A stretch of 64,000 nucleotides of DNA from Rhizophagus clarus (lineage: Eukaryota > Glomeromycota > Glomeromycetes > Glomerales > Glomeraceae). Shown here piece after piece: positions 35,949 to 48,275 of the stretch. Under the pieces are notes generated by a model that saw only the letters and a program-made list of their open reading frames with translations, did not search any database and was not told the DNA's origin. The translations under genes were made by a program, and so were the position numbers. Location of the stretch: positions 310,001 through 374,000 of the forward strand of contig BLAL01000319.1 of NCBI GenBank assembly GCA_015698045.1, written 5' to 3'. Every line of letters begins with the position of its first letter. Within the stretch, counting starts at the first letter, position 1.

Positions 35949-38426
35949 ATAAAGACAATAGATACGATTCATTATCTTCTAAATAATATAGAAATATAAT
36001 ACTAACACTTTTGTAGTCTTCTTTTTTTGTAATAATAAAATACAGTATTTATCAGTTAATGAATATAAAACATCCTAATAACATTTTAATATGTATTAAT
36101 ATAATAATTAAAATTTGAGCACGTGGTTTTCTACCAATTTGATTCTGAAATATGATAGATATTCATAAAATTCTTCATCTTTTATTTTATCCGCCTATAT
36201 TGCGTTGTAATAATAACTTTTCCATAGTGAAACCAGTATTACGCAACAATATAATTCTTATATTAAAATTTTCAAAATTATGAAATGATTAGATAAAAAT
36301 ATTTTTAAGTATGCTGGCATTCAAATATTCTATAATAAATAGTTATTAAGTACAAAGTACTTGCATGAAGATTTATAATCAACATTAAATAATTAATCAC
36401 TATTTTGCCATTACATAGTAGATAACAATAAATAAAATTGAAGAAATTAACAAACTAGTAATGATTTAAATTAAACTTTATTAAAAGAGATCTTTTTCCA
36501 ATTTATTTAATATTTTAAACCAAACCGATCTTATATTTTGGGAATTAATATGGACATGAAAGAAAATTTGATAGGTTAAAAATACTGTAGATAAATAAAT
36601 AAATAAATAAATAAGTTCTTAAATGATATATACAGTTTATTTAGCATTAATAAGATACAAATATAGCAATTTTAAAAATTATTTACCATATATCACTTCT
36701 TTGTTTAATCTATGGATATTTCGTTGCAATACATGTTCAAATTGCTATGCTAATAAAAATACTAAAATAGATCATTTTATTCGTAAAGTACAGGAATAAA
36801 TTTAAATGCTTTGTCAATAGTTAACCAATCATATCATACAATAGAATTGTTTTTGCTACAAATCTTAATATGTATTATGCAGGATACTTCCTTCAAAGCC
36901 CACTATTACCAATTATGCAAATAAATATGAATTACAGTAAATTTGTTCTCAATTTTAAGATATTAATAATAAATCGATTTAAAAAAAAAAAGTATTTAAT
37001 GAGTGAACATTAAAAGTCAAAACTTATTTTTAGATTATTTCAATCTTAATGAAATCACTTTTTAAATAAATTAAACATACAAATAATTTCTTCTTTATTT
37101 ATTAGTTATAAAAAGATTGAATCATATATTCATCCGAAAAATAAATTAATATTGAAAATTGTTCACAATAATTGTATTCATTGTATTATCACACAAGTTC
37201 TATGATCGAGAGACTTCACCTAAACTATAACCCTCATACAATGTTTTTGAGAAGAGGCTATAAACGTAAAAATGTCCTCTAGATATTGTTCCTATTTACC
37301 AGATATTGAAGCTTATCATTTTTAGTACGTTGCTTGAGAATCTTTTTAGGTCTATCTTTGAATCTCTAATGTTTCATAACCTAATAGTATGATACTGCTT
37401 TATGCTTCATCCTTAAACTTTCCTATAATTATTTAAATCATATTATCTTCTTTAAATTAATAATCATGACACACATTATATCATTGCAACCTAAATCTCA
37501 CATAGAATCAACTTATATACAAACATCATTGAAAAAACTGCAAAGTTCACTAATAACACATATTGTAATATATATGCAAATACTATGGAATATATTATCT
37601 CAAAATTACTAATATTCCAGAAAAATAATTTCAAGTTAATATTTTGTGAACATTGATAAATCATTTGATATTCATTTTGATATATTAGAGCAAAAAGTAA
37701 TCAATATAATTAATATTAATTAATTAAAGATTGCCTTTTCTCATCAATGTTATTAATATTAAATGGTTGACAGCTAATATTGAGAAAAGAAATCTAAATT
37801 CTCAGGCTGGAGAAAGAAATTGGATAATTAAAGAATTGATAAAAAACATTTTTACTATCATCATTGTTATAAGTTTTTTATTAAACAGTAATGTAAATCA
37901 GGTTTCTTATATTATCTTCACAAATTAATACAACTACATATATTTCTTATTCAGAGACTTATTGAATGTGTTAACTGTGTTGCAGTATTCCTATAAAAAT
38001 GCTTATCAAATATATATATATCATCAAAATAAGCAGCAAATGTATAATTAAAGCTGGTCAATAGTTAACAGTCCTAACGATTTTATAATTAAAATATTAT
38101 CTAATATACTCTAAGAAACAATAGATTATTGAGTTATACTTAATTTTCATATATATATCTATACATTTTTTAAAAAATCTGTTTAATTTTAGAGAAATAA
38201 TTATTGTGTATAGAAGTTTATAATAAATATATATTATCACAGCATGGATTATGTATGGTCAACCTTCTGAAAATCATTAAAAGAAATCCCAAATTATGCA
38301 TTCAGTTTTTTTTTTATCAAAATTTTTTCTCATATTATATAGGTACAAGATGGACTATTTATTCCCTTTCCTACAATAATTCACAGAACTTCTATTTTTT
38401 CATTGAGATGGCAATACTTATACTCC
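35949..38426. other. Intergenic, AT-rich, with a (TAAA)n microsatellite
   Basis: The microsatellite ATAAATAAATAAATAAATAA lies at about 36590-36612. Such a tail can mark the 3' end of a LINE in this genome, but no LINE sequence was recognised beside it. Small open frames at 37731-37928 and 38204-38527 show no coding features. Confidence 0.4.
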
Positions 38427-38630
38427 TTACGACATTCTCAGACATGGAAGACATATTGCCAGATTTACTGGAGAATCTTTTAATATTACAAGTATGTATT
38501 GCTGTAATGTATTTTTCCATCGACTAAATACACCATCTCCACCATCATCGCCTTTATATAGTACCACAGATTCTTTTTCTTCCGTGAAAAAACAAAGGCA
38601 AGACCCTTTTGGAATCTTAGATAATTTGTA
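38427..38630 (-). other. Probable orphan exon, unknown family
   Basis: On the minus strand a frame opens right after a good 3' splice site (TGCTATTTAG) and runs 68 codons to TAA. It contains KIPKGSCLCFFTEEKESVVL, YKGDDGGDGVFSRWKNTLQQ and SPVNLAICLPCLRMS. Composition and the acidic/Gly turn look like real protein. Upstream exons were not found, so this may be a gene relic. Confidence 0.35.
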
Positions 38631-39195
38631 CTAAATAGCAGAATACTTATAGTTCCTAATTGTAAAAAAGTGCATGTCTTAAGTAATTTTGCACAGTACA
38701 TTAGTTAATAAAGATTTCGCTCTTTTAAATGGAACGTTATCATGCCAAACTTCTGCCACTTTCGGCACAACAAGAAATACCATAAAAACAATTTACTAAA
38801 CTTTTACTTGTCTCAAATATAAACTTTGTTTATTCTCTAAAAACTTTATTATCTCTAAATAATTAGGTAGTTACATTTTTAAGTATTCATAATCTAACCT
38901 ATACTTAACGCTCCTTTACTAAGTCTACAAACTGGGGTTTATATATTATTACACTCACCGATCAATGATCTACTTTAATAATTATCGTGGTTTTCAAAAA
39001 TATGTGAATCAGGTGTTGATCAACAGATAAACAAAATTTGTGCACAACGATCATGATTTTTGTGTAACATTATGATTAGCCAATTATCGTTACATAAATT
39101 TATAATATTAGTCGTGAATTTTAAAATTCAATCAACGCGAAAGTTTTATAATGTAAGAAACGCGCCATTATGAAATCGGTACTTGCTTCTTTTGT

Positions 39196-40947
39196 ATGAA
39201 ATGTATGTTCTGTGCTAATGATTTATCAAAAGTAACTTGTAATTGTGATAAATCAACAAAACCAGATAAAAATAATAGAACAAAAGAAGTAAAATATTAT
39301 AGAAACTGTTTTTACTCTCTAAATAATGATTATACAAATGAAACCTATACAAAAAAGGTGCAAGAAAGCGTGGCAAAGTTTGGATACATTGTAAACTTAG
39401 ATAAACCTTTTTATTATTCATTATGCTCTTCATGTAATGGTAAAACTTATCGCGAAAAAAAGAAATCAGATAGCATTAAACAAGATTTATTCAATTCTAT
39501 ACCTTCTTTTACTACATCTTCTATACCTTCTTCTACTATATCTTCTATACCTTCTTCCACTACATCTTCTATACCTTCTTCCTCTACATCTTCTATACCC
39601 TCTTCTACCACAACTTCTGTACCTACATCACCTATTCCACTTCATGATTCATCTCCTGAATCAGAAATACCTTTACATTTAGATCCTCTTTTAATTTCAG
39701 AATCTTCATCTAAAATACAACCTTCTAATTCATTACTACCTAAAGAATCATTTAAATTTAAATTACAAATAAAAAGCAATAATGATGCATCATCTCAACC
39801 TTCTTCATTGATAGTGATGGATGAAAGACCTTTTGATCTTTTTGAACTTAAAGAAAAAATTAGAGATGTTTTAGATGAAAAATATGGATTGTTAAATTAT
39901 GGGGAATTTAAAATGATATATAAAGCTGAAAATCATTGTGGAGCCGGGAATTGGCTAGATAATGAAGATGAACTGGTTGAATTTTTAAATTACTACAATA
40001 AACTAAAAAAATCAATGAAAATGATACTTATTATAATAAATGTTCAACTTAAAAGAAAGGTAAAATTTTTTTATTAATAATTATATTAATTAATAATATT
40101 TATTTAATTAAATAATTGATATTTCATTTAGGCTTCTCGTGATTTAGATGAAATATCACATGATGATTTTAAATCATCTGTACAAAAATCACGTAGTACA
40201 AAAAACTAAGCCGCGTTCCAAAAGAAAATAAAATTCAGGAGGAGAATATTAATAAAGTTGAAGTATTGACATTATTGCGAGATAAATATCAATGTACAGT
40301 TCATAACAATAAATATTGTTATGTAGAAAGTGACAGACATCTTAATTTGACTACTGTATATCTAAGACTATGGACAGCAGCAATTGTAAGTAAAAATACA
40401 GTAATTATAATGTAATTGTTTGATATTAATTTTTAAATTCTTATCGTTATTACAATTTCAATTTCAGGTTAATAATGAAGCTGATTTTGATAATCTTCCA
40501 TGTGGACCTTTATTCAATATGACAAACTCAACTAAAGTATCAAAAAATTCACAAATGACATCTTCAACATATCCTTTAACTCATATGCCTTTAACAATTC
40601 AGTATTCGCAACCTTCTTTTCAACCACATACAACAGTTCTGCCAATTTCTACACAACCTTCTTACATATATACATCACAATCATCACCAATCTCTACATA
40701 ATCACAATCACAGTCTTTACAAAATATTTCAAAAGTTGTTCCAGAATTAAAAGAATTTCTAGATGGATTAGATGCAATTTATGGAACAGGAAAGTATACT
40801 CAATATTTTGAAATTTTTGAAAAACATGACATTAGAGTAAATCTAATTCCAAAAATTTCCAATGAGTGGTGGGAAAATAAACTGCAAATAACTTCTTTAG
40901 GTCATGTTTTAACGCTTAAAGAAGAGGCAAGCAAATATATTAATTAA
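39196..40947 (+). pseudogene. SAM-domain protein with Ser/Pro-rich linker, broken
   Basis: Three exons, 39196-40059, 40132-40385 and 40468-40947, with standard introns. The N-terminus has a Cys cluster (MFCAND, CNCDKS, YSLCSSCNGKTY), likely zinc-binding. A low-complexity tract of SIPSSTTS repeats follows, then a globular region (VMDERPFDLFELKEKIRDVL, FKMIYKAENHCGAGNWL, MILIIINVQLKRK). Exon 2 has NKVEVLTLLRDKYQC and RHLNLTTVYLRLW. The C-terminus is a sterile alpha motif: FLDGLDAIYGTGKYTQYFEI, FEKHDIRVNLIPKIS, SLGHVLTLKEEA. A one-base loss in the A-run near 40202-40208 and a TAA for an expected CAA near 40699 break the frame. It faces the transposase at 41080-42235 tail to tail, with about 130 bp between them. 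Confidence 0.65.
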
Positions 40948-41079
40948 TATCAAAAAGATTTAAATCAAAGTTTTTATATATAGTTTTAATATAATTAAAC
41001 ATTTTTTACTTTATAATTTTACTTTTATAATGTAGTAATGCGATTTTTTTTACATTTTAATAAAGTTTTATTAAAAATT

Positions 41080-42235
41080 TTAAATATAAATTGATCCTGC
41101 AAAATAATTTCTTGCCATATCAGGAGTAATTTGAGATAAAGCATATAAAATAAGATATTCAATATCATCACAAATTTCAACAAAATCTCTATATCTTTTA
41201 AACCAGGCTTTGAGTGTTGAAAAGGCAGTTTCAATTGGGTTAAAATCTGGTGAATATGGTGGTAAATATACCACTTTACCACCAGTTTCTTCGATCAATT
41301 CTACTAATGCTTCATCATGATGAATCACGGCATTATCCATGATTATTACACTATTTTTACCCGGAAATGGATTCATTTGGAGAATCTAAAAATATAATTT
41401 AATTAATACAAATTTAACAATTAATATACGATATGTTATATATATACTTTACCACTTGATTAATGATAAATGCTTGAAAATTTTCTTTATTACAACTTCC
41501 TTCAATTATTTCAGCTGCAATAATACCATCCAATGTCAAAGCTGGTAGAATTGTGTATCTTTTGCCTCTAATAAATACAACAGACTTCATTGCCCTTGTA
41601 TTAATTGTGGAATATCCATAAGCTCTACTTATACTACGTTCATCTTTTGCAGTTTCATCTATAAAAATTAATTGCTCCGGATTATAATCACTTATCTTTA
41701 AAATAAAATCACTTCTGAGAAATTCATTTCGTTCCTTAGCAGCCTTCTGTAACTATAATAAAATATTTAATTGTTATTATATAAAAATAATCATAAAATT
41801 AAGGTATATTGTATTCTTACTTTCTTTCTAGTAATACCACAAAAGCTTAAAGATCTCCATAAAGTTGGAACTGATACAATCTTTCCTGTTCTTCGAGCCA
41901 TTTCATAAACTAATTCATCTAAGAACCAGTCAACCTTTTCTGTAATAAGTTCTTGTAATATCTTTTAAAAAAATCAATTATTATTAAATAATCATTTATG
42001 AAAAATAAGCAGACGAATTTCATACCTTCATATCATATGTATTAAATGTTTTTTTTCTACCTTGATTTTCACGAAATGGATCAATTACACAGCCCCAGAA
42101 TTTATATATTTCCCAAACTCTATTAACAACACCCACACTGATATATAATCTTTTTGCTGTCTCTTTCTGCGAATATCCATCAACTAGATAATATATAACG
42201 CGCCATTTTAAATCTTCACTAAGTTGTTTAGGCAT
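41080..42235 (-). pseudogene. Tc1/mariner-type (DDE_3) transposase with four exons, one frameshift
   Basis: Exons are complement of 42235-42026, 41961-41821, 41753-41453 and 41385-41080. Exon 1 is a helix-turn-helix (DLKWRVIYYLVDGYSQKETA, KRLYISVGVVNRVWE). Exon 3 has the first catalytic Asp in LIFIDETAKDER and exon 4 the second in VIIMDNAVIHHDEAL. The third residue is the Glu of YSPDFNPIET. The total would be about 318 residues, near normal for the group. Exon 3 carries one extra T in a T-run at about 41700, between FLRSDFI and KISDYNPEQL. The rest is intact, so it is young or the shift is a sequencing error. I found no terminal inverted repeats close by, so it may be a relocated or host-captured copy. 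Confidence 0.8.
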
Positions 42236-43231
42236 AATCTAAAATTTAGATATTAAAAATAAATGTTCACCTGAAATTTGCTTATAAAAAAAAAAAATTT
42301 GTAAGAATTTACCTGAAATTCAGTTTTACGCGTTGAAATTCGCAGACATTCACGAAAGTTCACAAAATTTGTTTGGAATTCAGAAAAAGTATTTGAGAAA
42401 TTCACGGCAAAGTTTATAATAAACAAGTTATTTTATTTTATATTGTTTACGTTATTGTTCTAAAATTTATTAACAAAAAAAAAGTTTTTCATATAAGCCA
42501 TCTTAACAAAACTTAGATGAGACACGAAAAAATTTTCCAGAAAAATCGAAGATTTTCTATATGTTGTCTACCCCGTGATTTGCATGGGTTCACACATTTT
42601 TGAAAACTGCGATAATAAAATGACTATAAATTTCGTACTATATATTTGTCTATCTCAATTTGACGATCTAATTGATCACATAACTTCATTGATTTCCATC
42701 ATTACAACGTGCATAATGTTATTTATTGATTTGGCTTTTGTGGCTGTATATTTACAATGTACTATGTATTTTTTTAAAGCCGTTACTATTGGTAACAATC
42801 AAAATCTTGGCAAAATTTTTTTCTCCAGTTTTCAGCATCGTTAAGTTAAAACTTTTTCACTATCATCTATTACGGGAGATGACATTAAATATGTAATCAC
42901 TAAAATGCTCTGTAAATAATTACTGTTACTGCACTCTAGTAACATGGTGTCCTGCCTTGGCAATAAACATTGTGCACACCATTGAGTTATATTAATTCAG
43001 ATTAAATTTAACTGAACTATGCACAGTGCCTTTAGTTAAATCCCCAATATACTTGCAAATGAATTTGTATGTAGTCTCTTAAATCAGCTACAAATCAGCT
43101 AATTGTTAATCAGTAAATCTGTATAAATTTGAATGATGATATTATCTAGTATAAGTTACTAAAGAATTGCTAGAATTCACTAAAAACACTATAAATCACT
43201 AAAATTACTATAAACTGCCTACACCCGTAAA
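42236..43231. other. Intergenic
   Basis: 42300-42420 has repeated GAAATTCAG/CACAAAATTTG-like words. No gene is recognised. The open frame at 42575-42844 is hydrophobic and unconvincing. Confidence 0.4.
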
Positions 43232-43624
43232 ATGGTTAAAACTAACTATTCTGGTTTAAATCCTGTAGTAGTGCGAGTAATAACTAATCTGCATTACAGA
43301 TATAGTGATGAAACACTAAAAATATGGTGCTCCCGTATTCGTGTTCCATTTAAGAAATTTCTCGAATATAACCCAACATACTTCTCAAAGAATGTATATA
43401 TTCATATGACTGATAGATTATATGAAGATAGGAAATTCAGACCTGGAAGACTTACATTTTATATTTATTGTACTGCATGTGATTCCTTAGTATTTATCTG
43501 TGAAAATATCGAGAAATGCGCAGATAAGAATCTGAATAAATACATTGCTAAAATAGAGCTAAGGCGCATCATACACATCGGGAAATTTTTTCAGGGGATA
43601 TATATCGATGAAAAGGTCACGTGA
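43232..43624 (+). CDS. Hypothetical 130-residue protein
   Basis: The frame starts at ATG 43232 (MVKTNYSGLNPVVVRVITNL) and is a single intact exon with balanced composition: LHYRYSDETLKIWCSRIRVP, FLEYNPTYFSKNVYIHMTDR, FYIYCTACDSLVFICENIEK. The four cysteines (CTAC, C, C) could bind metal. Its last nine codons run into the first copy of a tandem repeat, so the natural C-terminus may have been altered. I do not recognise a family. Confidence 0.4.
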   Translation: MVKTNYSGLNPVVVRVITNLHYRYSDETLKIWCSRIRVPFKKFLEYNPTYFSKNVYIHMTDRLYEDRKFRPGRLTFYIYCTACDSLVFICENIEKCADKNLNKYIAKIELRRIIHIGKFFQGIYIDEKVT

Positions 43625-43800
43625 TGTATATCGTAAATAATTGGACTCGTCGAGTGCTATCGATGTGGATAAATAGTGATAAATAATTGTGATTAACCTG
43701 TTACAATAAACATTGATATTCATCAAGGGGATATATATCGATAAAAAGATCACATGATATATATTGATAATGATCGGACTCGTCAAGTATCAGTATCATC
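43588..43800. repeat. Two tandem copies of a roughly 140-bp unit
   Basis: GGGGATATATATCGATAAAA at about 43728 repeats GGGATATATATCGATGAAAA at about 43597. Both are followed by GATCACATGAT/GGTCACGTGAT and GGACTCGTCAAGT/GGACTCGTCGAGT. 43885-43940 is a separate 11-bp tandem repeat (AAATCTATGCT). Confidence 0.7.
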
Positions 43801-43949
43801 AAATAATGATTATTATTTTATCAGTTATAGTTAAATAAATGCTTGTCAAATGTGACTTTATTACATCAATAAAAATTTATACATTTGAAATCTATGCTAA
43901 ATCTATGCTAAATCTATGCTAAATCTATACTAAAATTATACAAAATCTA

Positions 43950-46150
43950 TTGTGCTTCTAATCGGATCCCAATATGCCTAATTGAATCTACAAAAAAAAA
44001 CAAATAAAAAAACCGTTAAAAATGTTTTAATAGTAAAAAATAAAAAATTTTAAAGTTCGAAACTTGCCATCTAAAGTCCAATCAAAGCCAGAATCTACAA
44101 AGGAGACAAAACGTTAGTAATCATTTCTTTTAAAAAAAATAAATTAAATTAAATTTCGAAGTATATAATTTCGAAACTTACCACTAAGGATCCAACAAAA
44201 ACCTACAAAAAAACAAACATTAGTTTTTAGCGTTTCTAATTAATAAAATTAAAAAAAAAATTCATTTTTTTCGTTGTGAAACTTACAATTCAAGCGTTTC
44301 CAGTACATTCCCAACCCGAAATCTACAACTAATTAAAATTAAAAAAATAAGTTTCGCAAAACTTGCGAAACTTACCATTTCATTTCCCATTCACCCAAAA
44401 GTCTAAAACCTACAAAAGAAAAAAAAAGAAATATTAGTTTCTAATTTAAAAAATTAAGTTTCGAACATTACCAGTACCCAATAGCCAAAAAGGAACTGGA
44501 GGTAATCTACAAAAGAATAAAGAAACGCATAAGTTAACATTTCTTTAAAAAAAAGTAAAAAAAATTGTTGGTGTTGCGAAACTTACTATACATTTCGGCG
44601 TTCCAGTATCCTGAACCCAAAAAACTACAGAAAAAAAATAAAGAAACGTCAATAAACGTTCCTAATTAAAGAAAATTAATAAAGTTTTGCAACTAAAAAT
44701 TACGAAACTTACTATTTCGAAGTTTCTAGTATTCCAATACCAAAACCTAAAACAAAATTAGAGAAACGTTAATTAACGTTTCTAATTAAATAAAATTTTA
44801 AAAAACGTAAGTTTTGCGTTGCGAAACTTACCATCCTGGTGTTTCCAGAGTCCCAACACCAAAGCCTACAAAAAAAAATATATAAATGTTAGTTAACGAC
44901 TTAACGTTTCTAATTAGTAAATAATAAAACAGAAAGTTTCGCAATGCAAAATTTACCCATTCTGGTAATTCCAACGCAACAATCTACAAAAATAAATGTA
45001 AAAATGTTAGTTAATGTTTCTAATTAGCAAAAATCAAAATAAAATTAAGTTTCGCGAAACTTACCATCTAGTATCCCAATACCGAAACCCAAATCTACAA
45101 AAAAAATTAATAAACATTAATAAACGTTTCCAATTTTTTATAAAAATTAAAGTTTCGCAACATCTGTTGTGAAACTTACCATTTCCCGTACCTCACACGT
45201 CCAATGCCCTGAAGTCTACAAAAGAAAAATAAATAAAACGTTAGTGATCGTTTCGTTAAAAAATTAACAAAAATAAACCTCCATACCAAGTTCTCCACAT
45301 GTCCGAATACTTTAAAGAACCAGCAGTCTACAAAAAGAAGAAAAAAAGAAACATAAGAAACGTTTCATTAAAAAAGATAAATTAAAAAGACTAATTACCA
45401 AAATTCAACGCACCTAAATCCGATGAAAACTCTCCTAAAGAAAAGAGATAAAATAAACCGTTAATAAACGTTCTGTATAAATAATTCAGAACATTCCCAC
45501 CCTTACCAAAATCCATGTCCAAGAGTTTCGAAAAAAACATTATAATATACTTATTGTTCACAATTATATTTTTTTTTTAAAAAAAAAATCGCGAAAATTT
45601 TATAGTGAATAGGCTATGAAAAAAAACGTTCCGTCTAAAAAAAAAAGAAATAATCGAAACATTAATTAACGATTCATTAAATAAATCAAGTTAAAAAAAT
45701 CATCCGATTTCCTATCTATCAGACCCTACCAAAATCTGCGTTCAAAGAGATTCAACCAAAAGTTTTTTCATTATCTGGTAATATTGGAACGATTAATGTC
45801 TTCAAAATACGCATATTTATAGCTCATTTTATATGAATTATTGCTACCAAAGGTTAAAAAACTGGTCGCTAAAAAAAAAAAGTCCACGATATCTACAAAA
45901 AAAAGAAAAAACAGAAAAAAAAAGTTTAAGATAAAAAATATTAAAAAAAAGTTAAAAAAATTTTGAAGCAACTGAAAGTTTCGAAATTATAATACTTATC
46001 CAAAGTTCAAAAGATCGACCAGAGCTGATATCTATTAAAAAAGAAAAGAAAACCGGCTTAGAAAAGAAAATAAAAAAAAAATAATATTTAAAAAAAGTTT
46101 GAAACAAAAACTTCGAAACATACCTATCCAAAGTTCAAAGGAGCCGATAA
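43950..46150 (-). repeat. Tandem array of introns and 21-41 nt mini-exons
   Basis: On the minus strand about 14 clear units of 90-130 bases repeat: a 5' splice site GTAAGTTTCG, a branch site such as TACTAACG or CTAAC, a 3' site TTTTGTAG, then a short exon. Mini-exons on plus coordinates: 45399-45434, 45287-45327, 45180-45215, 45065-45094, 44957-44983, 44832-44865, 44713-44746, 44587-44624, 44472-44506, 44376-44402, 44287-44322, 44182-44202 and 44068-44094 (the last with a GC-AG intron). A terminal one lies near 43986. Their lengths are 36, 41, 36, 30, 27, 34, 34, 38, 35, 27, 36, 21 and 27. They are related to each other (TTTTGGGTNTNGGTATTGGG-like core). Degenerate units continue to about 46150. 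Using every exon does not keep one frame open, so the product, if any, is uncertain. Confidence 0.75.
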
Positions 46151-46459
46151 ACAAAAGAAAGGGAGAAAAAAGGAGAGAGCTAAAGGGAAGGGAATGGAAG
46201 AACGAAAGGGAAGGACGAAAGATAAAGTGGAAGGGTGAAAGAAGAGAAAGATGAAAGAAGAAGAAAGAGAAACAAAAGTTAAAAAAAGATTAAATTGATT
46301 ATCACTTATCACGTGATACATCATTTTTTATAAATTGAAACTTTTAATTTTTTTGTTAAATATCGATTGTCGCAACAATAAATAAATATATAAATAAATT
46401 ATTTTATTTATTTTTTTTTTTTGACTTGAGCGATTTTTACCTGTTTATTAACGGTTATG

Positions 46460-47215
46460 CCTAACGCAACAGTTGAAATTTGTACTGATTCACTAATTCC
46501 CAGAACGATTCTCTAACCTTAAAGCATCACATACTTCTCATCGGATCAACTGGTCACTCACCAAACTGTGGATACATCACCACCATGATGATACTGTTTG
46601 CAGTGATTCACATACAAAGTTACAAACCACGTCAAGTTTCAAAATCAAAAGTCTAACGCATCACTTACCCACAGCGGATATTTTACAATGTAACTACCCA
46701 TCACTACTATCTGAAGATGGTTTGAACGAACACATTGGATTTTGCTCTAGTCACGAAGTGGATATTAACAAAGCACTTCAGGAACACTCAGAGACTTAAC
46801 TTTAATCATCACACGATTTCGCATGTTAATAAAAAACCAACAAAATAAGGACGGGATGACCAAAAAGAAAAGAACTTTTGATCAAATGACTCGACAACAT
46901 ACTTCCAGTCATATAAACAATATCAGGAATAAACGAACATATACGTGGTTGCTTTCCCTGATTTATATTAAGATGAATACTTCGATCTATGTTAGTTTTT
47001 CTTCTTTTTTTTTTCTAGATTTAACCGATTTTATTCTTTTTTTCCAATATAACGGTAAATAGATAACTGACTGAAGCCTAGGTTACTTTTTTTAAAAGGT
47101 GAAATGGTGGGACTTTGGATATTAGTTGTAGTACTTAGTCTAGCTTTTGTCTACTGATTAATGTGAGAGAACGTTCGTCGTTATGTTAAATAAATAAATA
47201 AATAAATAAATATAT
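46460..47215 (+). mobile_element. 5'-truncated LINE ending in an (AAAT)n tail
   Basis: An open stretch of about 100 codons ending at TAA 46799 reads KSLTHHLPTADILQCNYPSL and LNEHIGFCSSHEVDINKALQ. This matches the region after RNase H in LINE ORF2; the complete LINE here has NSLPTMDILQEYNPELFANV at the same place. The element ends in TAAATAAATAAATAAATAAA near 47190-47213. T-rich flanks at both ends (ATTTTATTTTTTTT) may be the target duplication. The RT and endonuclease regions are missing. Confidence 0.65.
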
Positions 47216-48014
47216 TTTATTTTTTTTTCAAAAGATTAAGTATAAAAAAAATACTGATAATTATTTCAAATATCTAAATTAAATAGTAATAAAAACTTTG
47301 AGGTAAACCGAATGACCATAAATTTTTGTGTAATTTTTTAAAAAAAGTATTTTATCACTTAAAAAGAAAAAGAAAAAAAAACTGTAACATTATAAAACAT
47401 TTCTTTAAATAATTTTTCAATGGAAAAGAGAGAGGATAAGAGAAGGTGAAAGGAAAAGGGAAAGATAGAAGTGGAAAAGTTTAAAAAAGCTTGTTTAAAC
47501 TTTAACTGATTTCCCCTGCATATCTATCAAAAATGTCATGAAACATTACGTGACTGGTGTTACATACCTTGATTTTAAGTATGTATCGATACTTGATGAT
47601 TAATTTCATGCCATGTAACTTATCTCTTACAGATGATATACGTTCTTCTGTTAACTCGGCACATTTTACAATTAAGCAATCTACAAAATAGTCATGATAT
47701 TTAATTAAAAGAACGATAATGATGAAAATAATTGTCAAATATCAATTGCCATAATTATCTTAATAATCGTCAATAATACCAAACTAATTTCAATAATTAT
47801 CAAAATCGTTAATTATCAAAAATTAACATGTTTGCTATCTTTTGATAATAATTAATATCAAAAATTATCAAAAATTAACATGCTGATTTTTTTCATTAAT
47901 TATTAATATCATTGATTAACGGCAATTAATTTAGGGTTAGATTAATATTCTTAGTATTCATTTGTATATGAGTGCGTTTTATGATTTATTAATGAAACAA
48001 TAAATAATGGATTT
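47216..48014. other. Intergenic with a possible minus-strand exon
   Basis: On the minus strand a 3' splice site (TTTTGTAG, plus strand 47682-47689) precedes a frame with DCLIVKCAELTEERISSVRD and KLHGMKLIIKYRYIL, ending near 47502. I cannot assign it. 47750-47900 has repeated ATTATCAAAAATTAACATG words. Confidence 0.3.
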
Positions 48015-48275
48015 AACTTGATTATTTTTGATAATTGTCAATATCGCAAATCATCGTTGAGATTATTTTCGATAATTGTCAATATCACAAATTATCAGTG
48101 CGATTATTTTCGATAACTGTCAATATCGCAAATTATCAGTGCGATTATTTTCGATAACTGTCAACATCGCAAATTATCAGTGCGATTATTTTCGATAATT
48201 GTCAATATCGCAAATCATCATCGAGATTATTTTTGATAATTGTCAATATCGCAAATTATCAGTATGATTATTTTA
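48015..48275. repeat. Minisatellite, 46-bp unit, about 5.5 copies
   Basis: Units are built on GATTATTTTCGATAATTGTC followed by AATATCGCAAATTATCAGTG. Each contains an inverted pair GATAAT...ATTATC able to fold. No coding content. Confidence 0.85.

Noticed and set aside
36585-36615. (TAAA)n as proof of another LINE insertion
   Set aside because: No LINE coding or untranslated sequence was recognised next to it, and simple repeats arise alone in AT-rich DNA.
39437-39682. Leu-rich plus-strand frame
   Set aside because: Alternative frame of the Ser/Pro repeat in the SAM-domain gene.
45771-46324. Phe-rich minus-strand frames in the 45.7-46.3 kb region
   Set aside because: They read polypurine/polypyrimidine intron-like DNA upstream of the mini-exon array. 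A start exon could lie here, but I cannot support it.
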